NCBI GenBank assembly: GCA_005656395.1
Contig: SRSI01000050.1
Location: 3,596,001-3,660,000, forward strand
DNA: 64,000 nt
Source: Strongyloides papillosus
Taxonomy: Eukaryota; Nematoda; Chromadorea; Rhabditida; Strongyloididae
Direction of reading: 5' to 3'
Part shown: positions 21,384 through 34,800 of the stretch, piece after piece
Position numbering within the stretch: the first letter of the stretch is position 1
How the letters are laid out: the number at the start of each line of letters is the position of its first letter
The notes under the pieces: generated by a model
Told to the model about the DNA's origin: nothing
The model's input: the letters and a program-made list of their open reading frames with translations, nothing else
The model's database searches: none
Made by a program: the position numbers and the translations under genes

Positions 21384-24300
21384 TTTTCTATACTATTATA
21401 GTTACTACTAGAACCTAGCGTTTTTATTAATGAGTTTAAAAATCTGTCTAAGCACCAGTGGTACATCAACTTGATTATTATAAGAATAAGATAAAAATTT
21501 AAATGGTAGTATCGGTGGACAAAATACTCCGACAATTACTAAAATTAAAAAATTACTAATTTTATATTGAAAAAGTTCCTAAATATGTAATCATAGTACA
21601 TTAAATATAGTGGGAAAAGCAATTATACAAAATAACTAAGTTGTGAATAAAAAAAAACATTCCCTGAATATTTTGATGATAAGATTATCACAGTTTCCAA
21701 CCTATCAGAAAAAACAGTTTTAAATAAACATCGAGATATTATAATAAACACGTCAGTAGTAATATAAGAAGTAGAAAACAAAGTCACAAAGAAAAATCGA
21801 TACGCTTTATAGTTGATATATGTTTGTAGGCGACACGTCAATTCACCAAATATTTGTAAGAAATTTTATAACTAATTATAAACTTTATTTTGCTTTTTTT
21901 TTCTGCACGAGAGCAACGTGTTTAATATTGTGGGGAGGTGTTGATTCGTGCTTATTGATATATGCTACTGCTAATCTCTTAACAGAGGGGATTCCCCCTT
22001 AACTATTTAAGTAGCACTTGGCATTGGAGTGAATAATTAAAATGCAAAAGGACTTTTAAAGATGGAGAAAATAATTTCTATATTCTGTAATTTGTTGGTG
22101 GCAGTAAATATTTAATATCGAATAAATAGTTTAAAAAATCTTAGTAGATAGAAATATTCAAATTAGCTGGCTAAGTCAAAAGACAAATTGCAAATTACAT
22201 ACTGGCAGAAAAATGGTTTAACAAATATTTAACTGTCCCCTGTACCTTTTTAAATTTTTGGATGACAACGATAAGACTACGGAAGGTGAGTTGCAGTGGG
22301 AGATAAAAAAACTTCTAAAGTCTTTGATAGCTATGACAATAAACTATTCTTACACATTCGATTACATTAATCTATAGAAAAAAACTATGCTTCTAAGAAA
22401 AAGAAATGGCAAATACGAAAAGAAAAAGTAGAGGTAAACAAACGCTCGTTGTAAGACCAGTTTTAAGACAAATATAATACCAAATCATTTGAAACCCATC
22501 ATGAATCAGAAGTGTTTTTACAAGCCAAATTGGTCAAAACACATTGAGTCATGATTTTATCCACTTATGACGTTGTAAATTACTTAATAACATTGTATGG
22601 ATTCAAAGTACATTTAACTAGAAGATGACCTAAAGAATAGATGTTACGGTAGAGATGTATTTTAACTAGTGTTTGAGGTCATCTCATTAATATTTATGAT
22701 TTATTTTAGACCTCCAACAAAAAAAACACTTTTCCGTAGTACATTAATATATTATTAATAATAATATTAAATTTCTGGTATTTAGTACAATATAGAAATT
22801 TATTCTTGTCTTGTACTCAAGTTTAGGTACAAAAAATTCTTTAATTAGGCTAGTCCGTTTTTTTGATGCTTAGCTGTAGTTTGATGAAATATTCTTTAAA
22901 CAGTAGGTATCTGTTAAGTGACAGAAATCGATAGGAAATTTGTTTTATTAAGTGAAGAAATATATCTTAAAAATCTCATAACACTCTAGGATTTCATAAT
23001 AAGGCGTAAATTGTGATAATGTAACCTGAAAATTAAAATCACAGGAAGCAGAATGAAAAGTATAGAAAAATCTTTTCGTTTCTTTGCATTTTAAAATATC
23101 ACATTTAAAAATGGCTTGTTTATTCAAAATTTGTGACAAAAAATTCAGCTATAATTTACATATAATTATTTCTAACATACAGATTAATAGTTAATGAGGA
23201 GGAGAATCATTGAAAACATTAAAATGCTAAAATTGAAATAACTAAATTTCAAAAATTAAAAATATGCTAATACAACTTATCCTAAGTCATAAAAGTGTAA
23301 AATCTTCGAAAGAATAGAAATTTCCACAAGTTTAATATTTAATATCACACAATGTCGACAATAAATGCTACATCTATTTGTCTGTTCTTCATATAGGCAA
23401 AATACTTTTGCATATGATAAAGAAATTGAAGTGGTTTACACGTCACACAAATGTTTAATACGATGAATTTTCTGAAGTATAACGAAGATTGAAAATTCTT
23501 TTTTTTAATAAAAATAATAAATTAAAATTGAAATGGAAGTACGGTATTATCATTGAAGGCGTATTTTGATGCTTAAATTAAAAGATATCCGCTCTAAAAG
23601 TTTAATTATACTGTTAAATACTTTTTTAATAACTAATAATCTTTATATACATTACAAATGATATCATTTATTAGTGGAAATATTAAATATCATATTTATA
23701 CCAAACGCGCAATTTTACGTTGTCTCAAACAGAATAAAGGAAAGTAGTCTTTGGTGAATTAGTTTTATTGTTGTTGTTTGTGTTTTCTTTATATCCTATA
23801 CAGAATGTTCATTTTTTGAAGCGTTAAAGATAAATTACTAGTATCATGGCTTTTTTCTATTTGCATTGGCTAATAGGCAAATATAAGAGATAAGATTGCT
23901 ATCTAACTTGTTGTTTTGACTACTAACATCTTCATTAAAAATTAATTTTTAAAGCCTTGAAAAGTAGTAAATAAATGTAAAAAGTTTTTAAACTCAAGCT
24001 TATTGAAAATATTACAAGTGGGTAGTTTTTAATACTGTAACTAGAATCTCTAAGTAACAGTAATTTTCTAGGAATATTTAGAACTACTTTAGAGATTTAA
24101 GAAAAAAGTCTAAATTCTATAAAATTAAGCAGAGATTACGCCCTACGTAAGATGATTTTGTTGGCATCAAAATACCAAGGCAAAAAAGTATTTAAATAAA
24201 AGTTATTCGGATAAAAATATACTTATTTTAATCAGTTAGTTCAAATAATTCTACCAGCGTCATAATGTTTTCTCTGAAAAAGAGAGAATTAAAATATTGT

Positions 24301-25999
24301 TTTCAACATTTTTAAAAAATTTTTTCAAAATGGTAGTTATGCCTACTAATGTTTGTCTATAGGCATAACAATATTTTTATAGAATTCCATTTTTTTAAAC
24401 ATAATTTAAACTATAATGTGTTGACATTAATAATGAACACAACAAAAATTATCGAAATATTTTTTGATACAGTAGCGGAACTAGGAATTTTTTCTAGTTG
24501 TAGTTTGAACTATGAACATTACGTACTTTTTTAATGAACTAAGAATCTTAAAGTTTGATATATTTTGAAAAACATTGAAAAGAAGAAGTTATCAATGCTA
24601 AGCATAATATGATCCTCTATATGTGATTAAAGTTAGTACATAAATGACACATCCACCCATTTAATTATTTTTATCAAAATACTCTTCATCATTTTTATAA
24701 TTCTATTGGTACTGATAAATTTATACTTATGGAAATGTATAAAATACAAATTATTTATAAAGCAAAAACATCTTGGAGAGTAAAAGTACATTTTCTAAAA
24801 AATATTATTTTTTTTTTTTAATAAAATAAAATTAATTTGTGAAAAATATGTAGATAATAAACGAACTTACGGAAAAAGCAAATATCACATGTGCTAAATC
24901 AACAGTACATTTATATATCTTTTAAATTATATTTAAAAAAACAAGTGTAACTGTTAAATTAAATAAATATATTAAATTTGTGCAAAAATAGGTATAGAGT
25001 GTATTTTATTTTCCAAGCACAATAAACTTCCTGATTTTTTTTGCTAATAGAAGAAAATTACAACTGTAAAACTTTAAGGGAAAGTTATGTATATGAGTAA
25101 ATTAATTTTATGGAATAGAAATTTCTACTTAAATATTTTAATTTATTACTTTTTTGGCATTAATGAGGAAGAAAAAGTATGTTTGAAAAGAATAAATAAA
25201 GTTTAAATAAAAAATTATTTAATTTGAAATTATATTAAACGTAATTTTTCAAAGCAATTCTTTGAATAATTATTAATAAAAATAAATTAATTATTTTTAT
25301 TATGAAGTTTGAATAGGTTTGCTAATTTTCTTATGGTAGTAAAATGGTAATTAATAAAGTTTTAATAAAAAATAATAATAATTTAAAAAGTAGTAATTAG
25401 TTTATATTTAAGATTACATTTTCTTTTTACAATTAATTACTTTCCTATTCATAATTTAAATTACTTGATGATAATGCAAAAAAATGCTCTAATACAAATA
25501 ATAATAGTTGTACGAAATATCCGTATGTTAAACGAGATTTTTTTTTAAATTTATCCGACTATCTAATTATCTCCAAGTTTCCCTTTTACAATTAATGGCA
25601 CCTATTTTTTCATAAATAATATATAATATTTACCTTCGAATAGATGCAGTTTATTTTAGACATGCAATTATTTATATAATCTTCTCATTCTATTGTCATT
25701 TAACATTAACAATTCTTATTTAAACACGTCATTTTTAAAATTATTTCCCAAGAAAAAGTACAACATTTTGAAGCTTAAATTATATCATTTGTTTTCAAGT
25801 TTTTTCACGCAAATATTCTATTGTTGTTCCATGAAAAATAGTTAGTTACAAAGACATTTTGACTTGAAGGTTACTAGAAGTGATATAAAAAGTGTGATGT
25901 ACAAATGGCGATAGAAAATTTTGTTAATCAAATTTCAGTAATTAATCACATTAAAGAATGAGATAAAATTTTGTACATTTTACTTATTTACAAAAACAA
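21384..25999. other. Long intergenic stretch without supported genes
   Basis: About 4.6 kb upstream of the CNOT3 gene with no convincing coding region on either strand. ORFs are short, lack recognisable content and sit at the level expected by chance. I looked for tRNA-like TTCRA loops, let-7/lin-4-like seeds and spliced-leader sequences and found none. It may hold distal regulatory DNA for the large cadherin gene downstream. Confidence 0.5.
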
Positions 26000-28400
26000 A
26001 CTTCATTTGTTTTTACTATTTTCTTGTAAAATAAAATATCTATTAGTTTAAGGAAAAGAAATTTAATGATATAGGTGTTCACATATTAAGTTGCCATATT
26101 TACATATCATTTGTCAATAACCTTTTGTTATATTCCAAATAGAGATTGAAAACATCTCAAATTAAACCTCTTCAGTTGAATGATTCTTATTTACTAATTA
26201 TCAATCTTAATCTCATCATTTAGAATAATTTAGTACAACTTTAAGACCATCTTCAATTGGCAATCTTAAGAAAATGATGTTCACAGAAAGTAAAGCTTAT
26301 AATTTGTAGTCGCAATCACTCTTGATAAGACATTAATGAAAGGTAGTTTTGGTTTAAATGGATTATTGCGTAAATTGTTTAATTGAAGTGACTGTTGTTT
26401 TGTATGTAAATTATAAATGTATGAGTTCATTATAAGATCACTCCTAAAAACAACAACAACATCCGCCATCCTTTCTTTTATGTAAATAGTAATAGGAAGC
26501 TTTTTTATAAAGCCCTAAAACCTGCTATTAATCCCCTTTCATTTGATTAGTAGTTCATGTATGATATGGATGATTCATTTGATCTCTTGGGTAAATTATT
26601 TTTGCCATATAAATCTATTGTTCAATATTCTCTATTCTATTTAATTAATTACTAATACTTACAACTTGACAGCCTTTATTCTTTTTTTAAATAATATGAT
26701 ACGAGTTTTTTTGTTCATATAGATGTTATTCAAACAACAAAACCATGTGTTAAACATATTTTTAAAGTTTAATTTTAGTAAATCTCCTAAGCTTCATATG
26801 ACTCAGTTAAATCTTATTTTCATATTAATATATGAAGGTCTTTTCTACTTAAAGTTCAAAAGTGTCGAAACTTTTTCCTAACATTTTATTATAAATAACC
26901 ATATACATATTTATTCATTTTATATTCTTTATCAATGTTGATTATATTCTTTTTTACATACATTTTAAAGATGGCTATTTTATACCATCAAACAGTTGAG
27001 TTATCTTTTAATATTCGGCATTCTCAAACCAACCATTTGATTATGTTTTAACTTTGTTATTCAATTTACATACAAAACACTTTAAGTTATTGTAAATTTT
27101 CTTATACAAATTTCCTACCATTCATTTCATTATCATTTATTATTCATAATTTGTTGGTATCTTAAAATCCTTGAAAATAATGTTAATCTTTCATATGAAC
27201 TCCATTATTTTTCTTATATATATATCTACCAACACCATTGACAATTTTCCTCATTATAATTATGACACTGTCCATAATACTTTTATACAAAACATTAAAG
27301 TCCTTTATTATATTAAGTATAAATAGATTCTAAGAATCAAGGACATAAGATGGTAAATTATGAACCAAAGTTTATTACAAAACTTTTTAACATCTTTATA
27401 TATTATTACTTTATCATTTAATGTAGATGTTTATAGTTTTATTATAAGTAAGTTCCTCATCATAATTAATATACTTTTTATACTATTTCTTTTATTCTTT
27501 TTTTTGTTGTTGATAATAATCTACATCTTTTAATATACAATCATATTTTATTAGAAGAATGCAGTTTTTATTAAGATTAATAAAATTCTTTATTACTATA
27601 ACTCCTCTTTCGGGTATGTTTCCTTTAACAATGATATTTATTTCAATAGTCTTCAACAATTGAAAATTTTTTCTAGCGATGCTAAAATTGTTAATAGCCA
27701 TATTGTTATAAAATAAATTGACTTGATATCTAATCTTTACATATAATATATCCTTTAAATAGTAATTTTAAGTTATTGAATAAGTATATACATGATTGTT
27801 GTATGAAATTAAATTATTTTTATTTATTCCCATAATTTGAAATTTTCAAACAACATATCATTGTGGAAATACCTATAAATAAAAATTCACTTTAATTTAT
27901 TGTACTCCACTAATATCTATATCTTAACTCCACCTAGAATTATATAAGTCACATAACATCTTAAACCACCGAATTAATACTAATTGATAATTTAGAAGTT
28001 CTCCCATACCATCTGTTCATTTTGATAACCTTCAAAAATTTTATTTTCCTTTCTCTTTCTCATAATTTATACTTCATTTTTTTTACCTTGTGTCAGACAC
28101 CTTCAAATAATAATATAAACATTTGATTTAATTGAATATCTTTACACCATATATGGCGGGATACAATAATTTTTTTATTACACATGAATTATTTTAATTT
28201 CTTCGTTCTTTAAATCTCTATCTAAAATTTTTACCCCATTATTTGGAGACAACTTTAAAATCTGCATATTTATTTACAAATCCAAACTTTTACCACAACT
28301 TAATTATACTTTATTTTCAAAATAAAACTTACTTTTAAATTACTTAGAATATTTTATTCTTTTTTTATTTGATTCAATTAAAATAGATAAGATAAAGTAT
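26000..28400. other. Pyrimidine-skewed upstream region of the cadherin gene
   Basis: On the plus strand C exceeds G by roughly two- to three-fold line after line here (for example 27181-27300 and 28021-28080), unlike 22-25 kb where they are near equal. The minus strand is therefore purine-rich and shows two short ORFs with coding-like text, at 26281-26469 (MADVVVVFRSDLIMNSYIYN) and 27492-27701 (MAINNFSIARKNFQLL). No family is recognised. It could be a decayed minus-strand gene or an extended promoter with transcription-linked skew. Confidence 0.35.
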
Positions 28401-28871
28401 ATAATAATTAAATTTTATCATATATAAAAATTAGTTAGTAAAACAATCTTTTTTGAATAATTTATAAAAATAAACCTATTTTTTGTGATTTTTATAGAGA
28501 GATAATTTATATGCTTAAATGAAGATAGTATTACTTTCTACTTAGCTGTCATTAAATAATAAATTTTGTGGTACTAATATTTTTTTTTTCATAAATAGAC
28601 ATATGAGAAATTTTATTAAAAATCTTTTTTACTCCAATGATATATTAAGACATATATTAAAAAAATTTTCTTTATATTCTTTCAGATATCTTTTTATACA
28701 ACGTTCTCCTATTATTTCTCTATAAATATTATTATCAGTTATTTTGATATAAGTAATGAGGAATTAAAATAATATTACTTATTATCAAAATATAAACTAA
28801 AATTATATGGTAACACTTACTTAGTATTTGAAAAAATTATTTTTCAATAATTATTTTAATTATTTATAAAA

Positions 28872-31800
28872 ATGGAAGATATAGTAAAATTAAAAGTATT
28901 AATACTTCTTTTGTATATGGTGATATCATGTTTAGGTGAACAGGAAAAAATGTTCACAATATCAGAATCGGCACCACCAGGAACATTCATAGGTACAATA
29001 TCATCTACACTCCTTAATGGAAGGACACCAAACTTCTACATTGTCTGGCCGGATTTATCATTATCAGGAGAAGATGTAAGTTTTTATTTATTTTATTTGA
29101 AAAGAAAAATTTTAAATTAAAACTAATTTGTAAAAAATTTTGCAATATATTTTGTTTACAAAAAATGACCTAGAAGAAATTAATTGTTCTCCATATATAG
29201 ACATATAGGAATATGTCAACTAATAAAATACCGCTAAGTGACAATCATTAATCACTTCTCTTGTCTTTAATGGCTACCAGTTTTATCTTTCATTCTTTTA
29301 CTTTTAATTTGCAATTATATTGTTCATAAGATCAATTTCTTAAACGTTATTATATAATCATACCTCATTGACTTTACAGTTATTTTGTAATTTTTTTTCT
29401 ATTATTTAAAACTTGCTTTATGAAAAAAGATTTTAAAAAATTTTATAACAATGGGAAAAATTGGATGCTAAATAATAATCTTTTTTTAACAATTAAAAGA
29501 TAAAAAAATAGTTAAATGCAATTATGTATAATTTCATTAGTAATATCTTAAAAATAATATTTAAAAAACGATGGAAATAACTTAAAAGTTTGGGAGAAAT
29601 AAAAATTGTAACGGTGTGTGACATTCACAAGATTAGAAGTGTTTAATTTAATAACTATTAATAAAATATCATTTCTAATCCGTTTAATGGTTTTTAAAAT
29701 TGTGAGAAAACACCATCTGGATAGATATTGTTATAACAAATATAAGATTAAATAAAACTCCTATTAATTGATAATTATACCAGGGATATCGTAGATATCC
29801 TGCAAGTATAATTTATATTATATAAGATACTAACGTAGTGAGATTGCTTTGCATAACGCGGTCTTTTCCTTGGATTTAGTCCTTTTCTTGCACGGAATTT
29901 CGGAATTCCGTACAGTTTTGGTGGTGCGCCACTATTTAATCAGATTTTTGTAAGTGATAAGGTGATACTGTACTCGTAAGGTGTGGGAACAATAATTTAA
30001 CACAACAAGATTTATTATAATTAATTATATATACTCGTACATGTAACCTGGTGATATAAGAGAGTAAATATTAATGGTATTTGATCAGCAAGTAGCTGGG
30101 TGATAGATAATTAATAATATTACAATAATTAATTAAGTATAAGTAATAATTCGGATTAAATTTTGATGGGTGGGTACATACGTTAGTATCTTATATAATA
30201 TAAATTATACTTGCAGGATATCTACGATATCCCTGGTATAATTATCAATTATATGTCGATACTAACGTAGTGAGATTGCTTATTTGTAGGAGAGAACAGT
30301 AGCACCGAAATTATTCCCAATTTCCTTATGATAAAACTTAAAGAAGGAGTGTTCAGATGCCCAGTTAATAGCTTCTATCATATTTGTAATAGACCCTGCT
30401 ATTTCATAGCATTTTGATGCAGCAGCTCCCCTGATGTTGTGTGGTCTACCTATATCTAAGCCAGCTGTTAGGTAGTAATTATAGATCCATCTTCCTAGTG
30501 TAGTTCCAGTGACATTTTTGTGTGGCTTGAAGTAACTTATCCACAGATTTTGAGAAGTGCGTATAGGCTCCGTACGCTTTAAGTACAAGGATAGGGCGGT
30601 GAGTGGGCATAGGCTCGGATTTGCATATTTTTGAATGTGCATTCTGTGGAATTTGTGAGTGGCTGTAGAATTTTTTGATCTTCCCGGGATTGTGAAATTA
30701 GCCCATGCATCCGAGAGGGTCATATGATCTAGAGACATTCTAGCAAGCTCGTTCATCCTTTGTGGCGATACAATGGAGATCAGAGTAATTGTTGTAAACG
30801 TCAAATCTTTGATAGACATTTCCATTGAGGCTGGGTTGTTTTCAATATGTCTCAGAATGATGTCCAAGTCAAATGTCATGTATTTTTGAATATCATGATT
30901 GTAGTTATTCACTTGGATCCCTTTTATGAGTTTGCTTAGCAATGTTTTTTCATGGGATGAGAAGGTTACCTTACGTAACTTTGCTATGGCTACTAGTGAA
31001 TTCTTTATTGTATTAACTGTAGATGGAGCGGCACTGGTAGCTATCTTTGATAGATATTTGGTGAGATTCTTAAAGGAGAAGTGTTCATCCTTTATTCCAT
31101 TTTCTTTACAGAAGTTAAGGTAATTTCTCAAATGAGTGGAATAGGATTTTTGAGTGTTAACTGAGTAAGATTGTTGAATGGATTGTGAAACTTCGGGATC
31201 CATGTCACTCAGTGCGACTTGAAGAAAATTCGGAAAAGTCCCACTTTGTGCTTTCGGTTCTTCATTGGAGTTGCACAGTCTGGAAAGTTAACTATATTAG
31301 AACCATATAATTGTAGGATAGGGTCCCCGAATTGGGATATTAAAACTGGAAAATAATTTTGATTTTCCCACATTAGGGCTACCAGCCAAAGATTGCACTT
31401 GTCGGTACCCGCTTTACGCAGTACTCTGAGTACTTGATTACATGGGGGAAATGCTATTACTTCCTCATCAATTAAACCCTGCCAGTTGAATGAGTAGGCA
31501 TTTCTTCTAAACGCTCGGTTATCATCAAATAACGTTACAAATTTATCACAAAATTTATTTTCATAAGATGCAAACAGATCAACCGAAATTATTACATTAA
31601 ATTTATTTAAAAGAAATTCCTTAATTTCTTCTCTTGCCTTTATAGTTAGAGTTGCTTCTGTTGGGCCTTGTAGGGTAACGGGCATTGTTCGGGAAAGGCG
31701 ATCTGCCACCTGATTGTAGGATCCTGGAATATGGTATAAGTTAATATATAGCCTGTGCTCGTAAAAGAAATCGAGTAGCTTTTCCGTCTCCGATGAGAGA

Positions 31801-34800
31801 AATATTTTATTAACACTTCCTTTATTATGAACCAACGCTAGGGTAGTTGTATTGTCACAGTAAATGTTAACTATTTTATTATATGTATTTTGCAAAAGCC
31901 CGAAGCACGTGAAGGATAAGGCCATTAGTTCCTTCTCATTAATATGTTTAGATAATAAGTCGTCCGTAAAGTACCCTTGGACGCTTTGGGAAGTGTAATC
32001 AGGAAAATATACTATTCCTCCATAACTAACATTACATGCGTCTGTGTAAACCTCTATGCTCGCGTGGTCCTGATTATATCGCAGCCCATTGGTGGCTTCT
32101 ATGTTATTGATATACCATGCTAGACCTTGCCTAATTTCCGTTGTTATATTCACATACCTATTGTAATTTGGAGGAAACCCTATACATTTATTTACGGCGC
32201 GTTGGAGTGGACGTGCTTTGATTCTTGTTAAGAAGTTTGCATAGGATGAGAATTCTATCATGCCTAATAAGCTATAAAGTTGACGTGCAACTACCCTCTT
32301 GAGATTTGAGATGTGACGGGCTGCTTTAATAATGTTATCCAGCTTATCCTGGGGGAGGCGAAGTTCCTCTTTAAGTGTAACTATCACTAAACCTCGATAT
32401 TTTATTATATATTTAGGTGACAACTCACTCTTTTTCTCGTTAATGGAGAATCCAGCTGCACGTAACAAATTCATGCAGTATTCGGTATGACGTGTTAACA
32501 GATCCTTATCCGTATGTGTGATTAGAAAATCATCGTAAAATCTCGTCATTTTTATACCGTTGGCCCTTATCGTGGCGGTTAGGGTGTTTGTTATTCTATA
32601 AAATAGTCTTGGTGCTGAACTAGCTCCAAAGGGCAATACAAGGTAAATGTATGTTTTATTATTCCACCTGAATCCTAAGTATTCAGTTTGATGTGGTCGT
32701 ACTGCACAGCTGTGGTATGCTGCGGATAGGTCAATAGAAGTTAAGAAGGCTTTAGGCTCGAGAAGATCCGTTACATCTTTTATCGACTCACATTTAAAAC
32801 TAAAATGTTGTATGTAATCATTTAGTGAAGAAAGGTCTAGTACTAATCTCATTTTTGAAGTGGTTACTACCATTAGAGGGCTGATCCATTTGGGATTGTC
32901 GTGCTCTTTTATACTGTTGGAGCGGAGGAGATCTTTTATCTCATTTTCAATAACCTGTTCTTCTTCCTTTGAAGAGAATTTATTCTTACCTATCTTATGC
33001 TGTGTTGGCTCACATAAGATACCTATATCTACACCGTTTATTATGTAATCAAGTAGCACCGTATCGGTTGGCGCAATCTTTTGCCAGAATGGTAGGCATT
33101 GGTGTATTGTATTGGGGGGCATGTTTGGGTTGATTATAACGTACCTTTCCGGCTCGATGTTAGCCGTATTATTGTAAGATCTTTTTCTGTTTTCCCTTTG
33201 GATAAACGAGAGGAGATCCTGTGGTGTATCGGCCACATTCTTGAATAATGCTTCGGCATGCTTAGGAAGTATTGAGATTCTTTCAGAACTATCCATACGA
33301 GTTACCTTCTCTTCCATATCGAGAGGTACACTGGGAAGCCCTTTGTTGAATTTGGGTGAGAAGTTTCTAAAGGCGACTTCTCTACGTATGTCACTTAATC
33401 CGTCGACAACATACTTGATATTAATGAGGGCACTGAGTACGGCACTTTTGTTATCTCCTGTTGCAGCTTCAACATTGTGCGATAACATACAGACTGACTG
33501 GAGTAGGTGATCCTGCATTTTGGCAAGGTTGCTGTCTACTGACCTCATTTTTAATTTAGAGTAGTATGGGGTGCTGAAGGCGGGAGCGAGAAACTGGAGG
33601 TCTTGGTGAACGCCCATTCTATCAGTGATGCTCTCAATGGTTTCATGTGATATTCTTTTGCAGGAGAATATTTTGGATACCGCTTTCATACCTTGTTCAG
33701 ATAACGTCATTGACTTTTTATTGTGCAATAGAGCGTTGATAAGTTGGTCATCGGCACTTTCTTCTGCCGGCTGTTGGGTTGAATTGTCAAACAGACCCAG
33801 TATTTCATTATTATCAGGTTCTTCAGCCATTTGGAACTTGATTCGGCAACGATTTTGTTAGATATTAGTAATAATAACGACAAAATTCAAGGAAAAGAAA
33901 AAACTGATTAAATAGTGGCGCACCACCAAAACTGTACGGAATTCCGAAATTCCGTGCAAGAAAAGGACTAAATCCAAGGAAAAGACCGCGTTATGCAAAG
34001 CAATCTCACTACGTTAGTATCGACATATAATGATCCATTATTATTAACACTAAATAGCTACTTTTCCAGATTTTAGGTATAAACAATAACATTAAGAATA
34101 TTACTATCTCCTTACCATTGATGGAGATATCATAAATGATAGCTAATAAATAATTTATTCCATCAATTTTACCATTAAATAAAACTTAATGAATTTTCAA
34201 TATAAATTAATTATGTGTATTTTTAGACAATTTTGATTAATGATATCACTGGAGAGATAACCGTTCTCGGGGAACTTGATTACGAGAAAAAAAATAAATA
34301 TACTTTTTTATCAATACCCACCGATGGAAGTATTACAACCAGAGTAATTATACAATTATTAAATGTTAATGATAATGCACCAAAATTTCCTGTTGATCAT
34401 ATTACTGTTAGTTTATTTCTTATTTGAAAACAATTATAATAATTTATATACATTTTAGCTAGAAATATCAGAGTATGCAAGATTGAATAGTCAATTAGCA
34501 TTACCACTAGCTACGGATGCTGATGAGGGAGTTTATGGTGTACAAAAATATAATATTATTGGAGGAAATGTTAATAATGTATTTAAATTATCACAAAGAA
34601 ATTTGGAAGATATAATTTATGTTGATTTGACTGTTAATGGGCAATTAGATAGGGAGTATAGGAATAGATATGAGTTGACTATTGAAGCTGTGGATGGGGG
34701 TGATCCACCTAAAAAAGGGAAATTAGAGGTTACTGTTATTATATTGGATGCTAATGATAACCCTCCTGTCTTTGGGAGATCTAAATATTCAGCTACTATA

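Larger units (their letters stand above)
29766..34031 (-). mobile_element. Complete DIRS-type (tyrosine recombinase) retrotransposon
   Basis: A 4.26-kb element inserted antisense in cadherin intron 1. It has two adjacent intact ORFs on the minus strand: a fused gag-like/RT/RNase H/methyltransferase-like polyprotein (31209-33830) and a tyrosine recombinase (30280-31203). Terminal inverted repeats of 118 bp appear identical (29826-29943 and 33904-34021). Each end extends outward: left to 29766 and right to about 34031. An internal complementary region (30179-30281) is the reverse complement of the right end joined to the left end, the hallmark of DIRS elements that integrate from a circle. There is no target-site duplication, only a shared AAT (29766-29768 and 34029-34031). 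No LTR, DDE integrase or protease is present. The intact ORFs and identical repeats indicate a young insertion. Its GC content is clearly above that of the flanks. Confidence 0.9.

Noticed and set aside
21384..28871. tRNA, spliced-leader or known microRNA genes in the long spacer
   Set aside because: I looked for their conserved loops and seeds and found no convincing match; absence by eye is not proof.
29766..34031. LTR retrotransposon or DNA transposon
   Set aside because: There are no direct long terminal repeats, no DDE integrase/transposase and no protease. The terminal repeats are inverted and the second ORF is a tyrosine recombinase.
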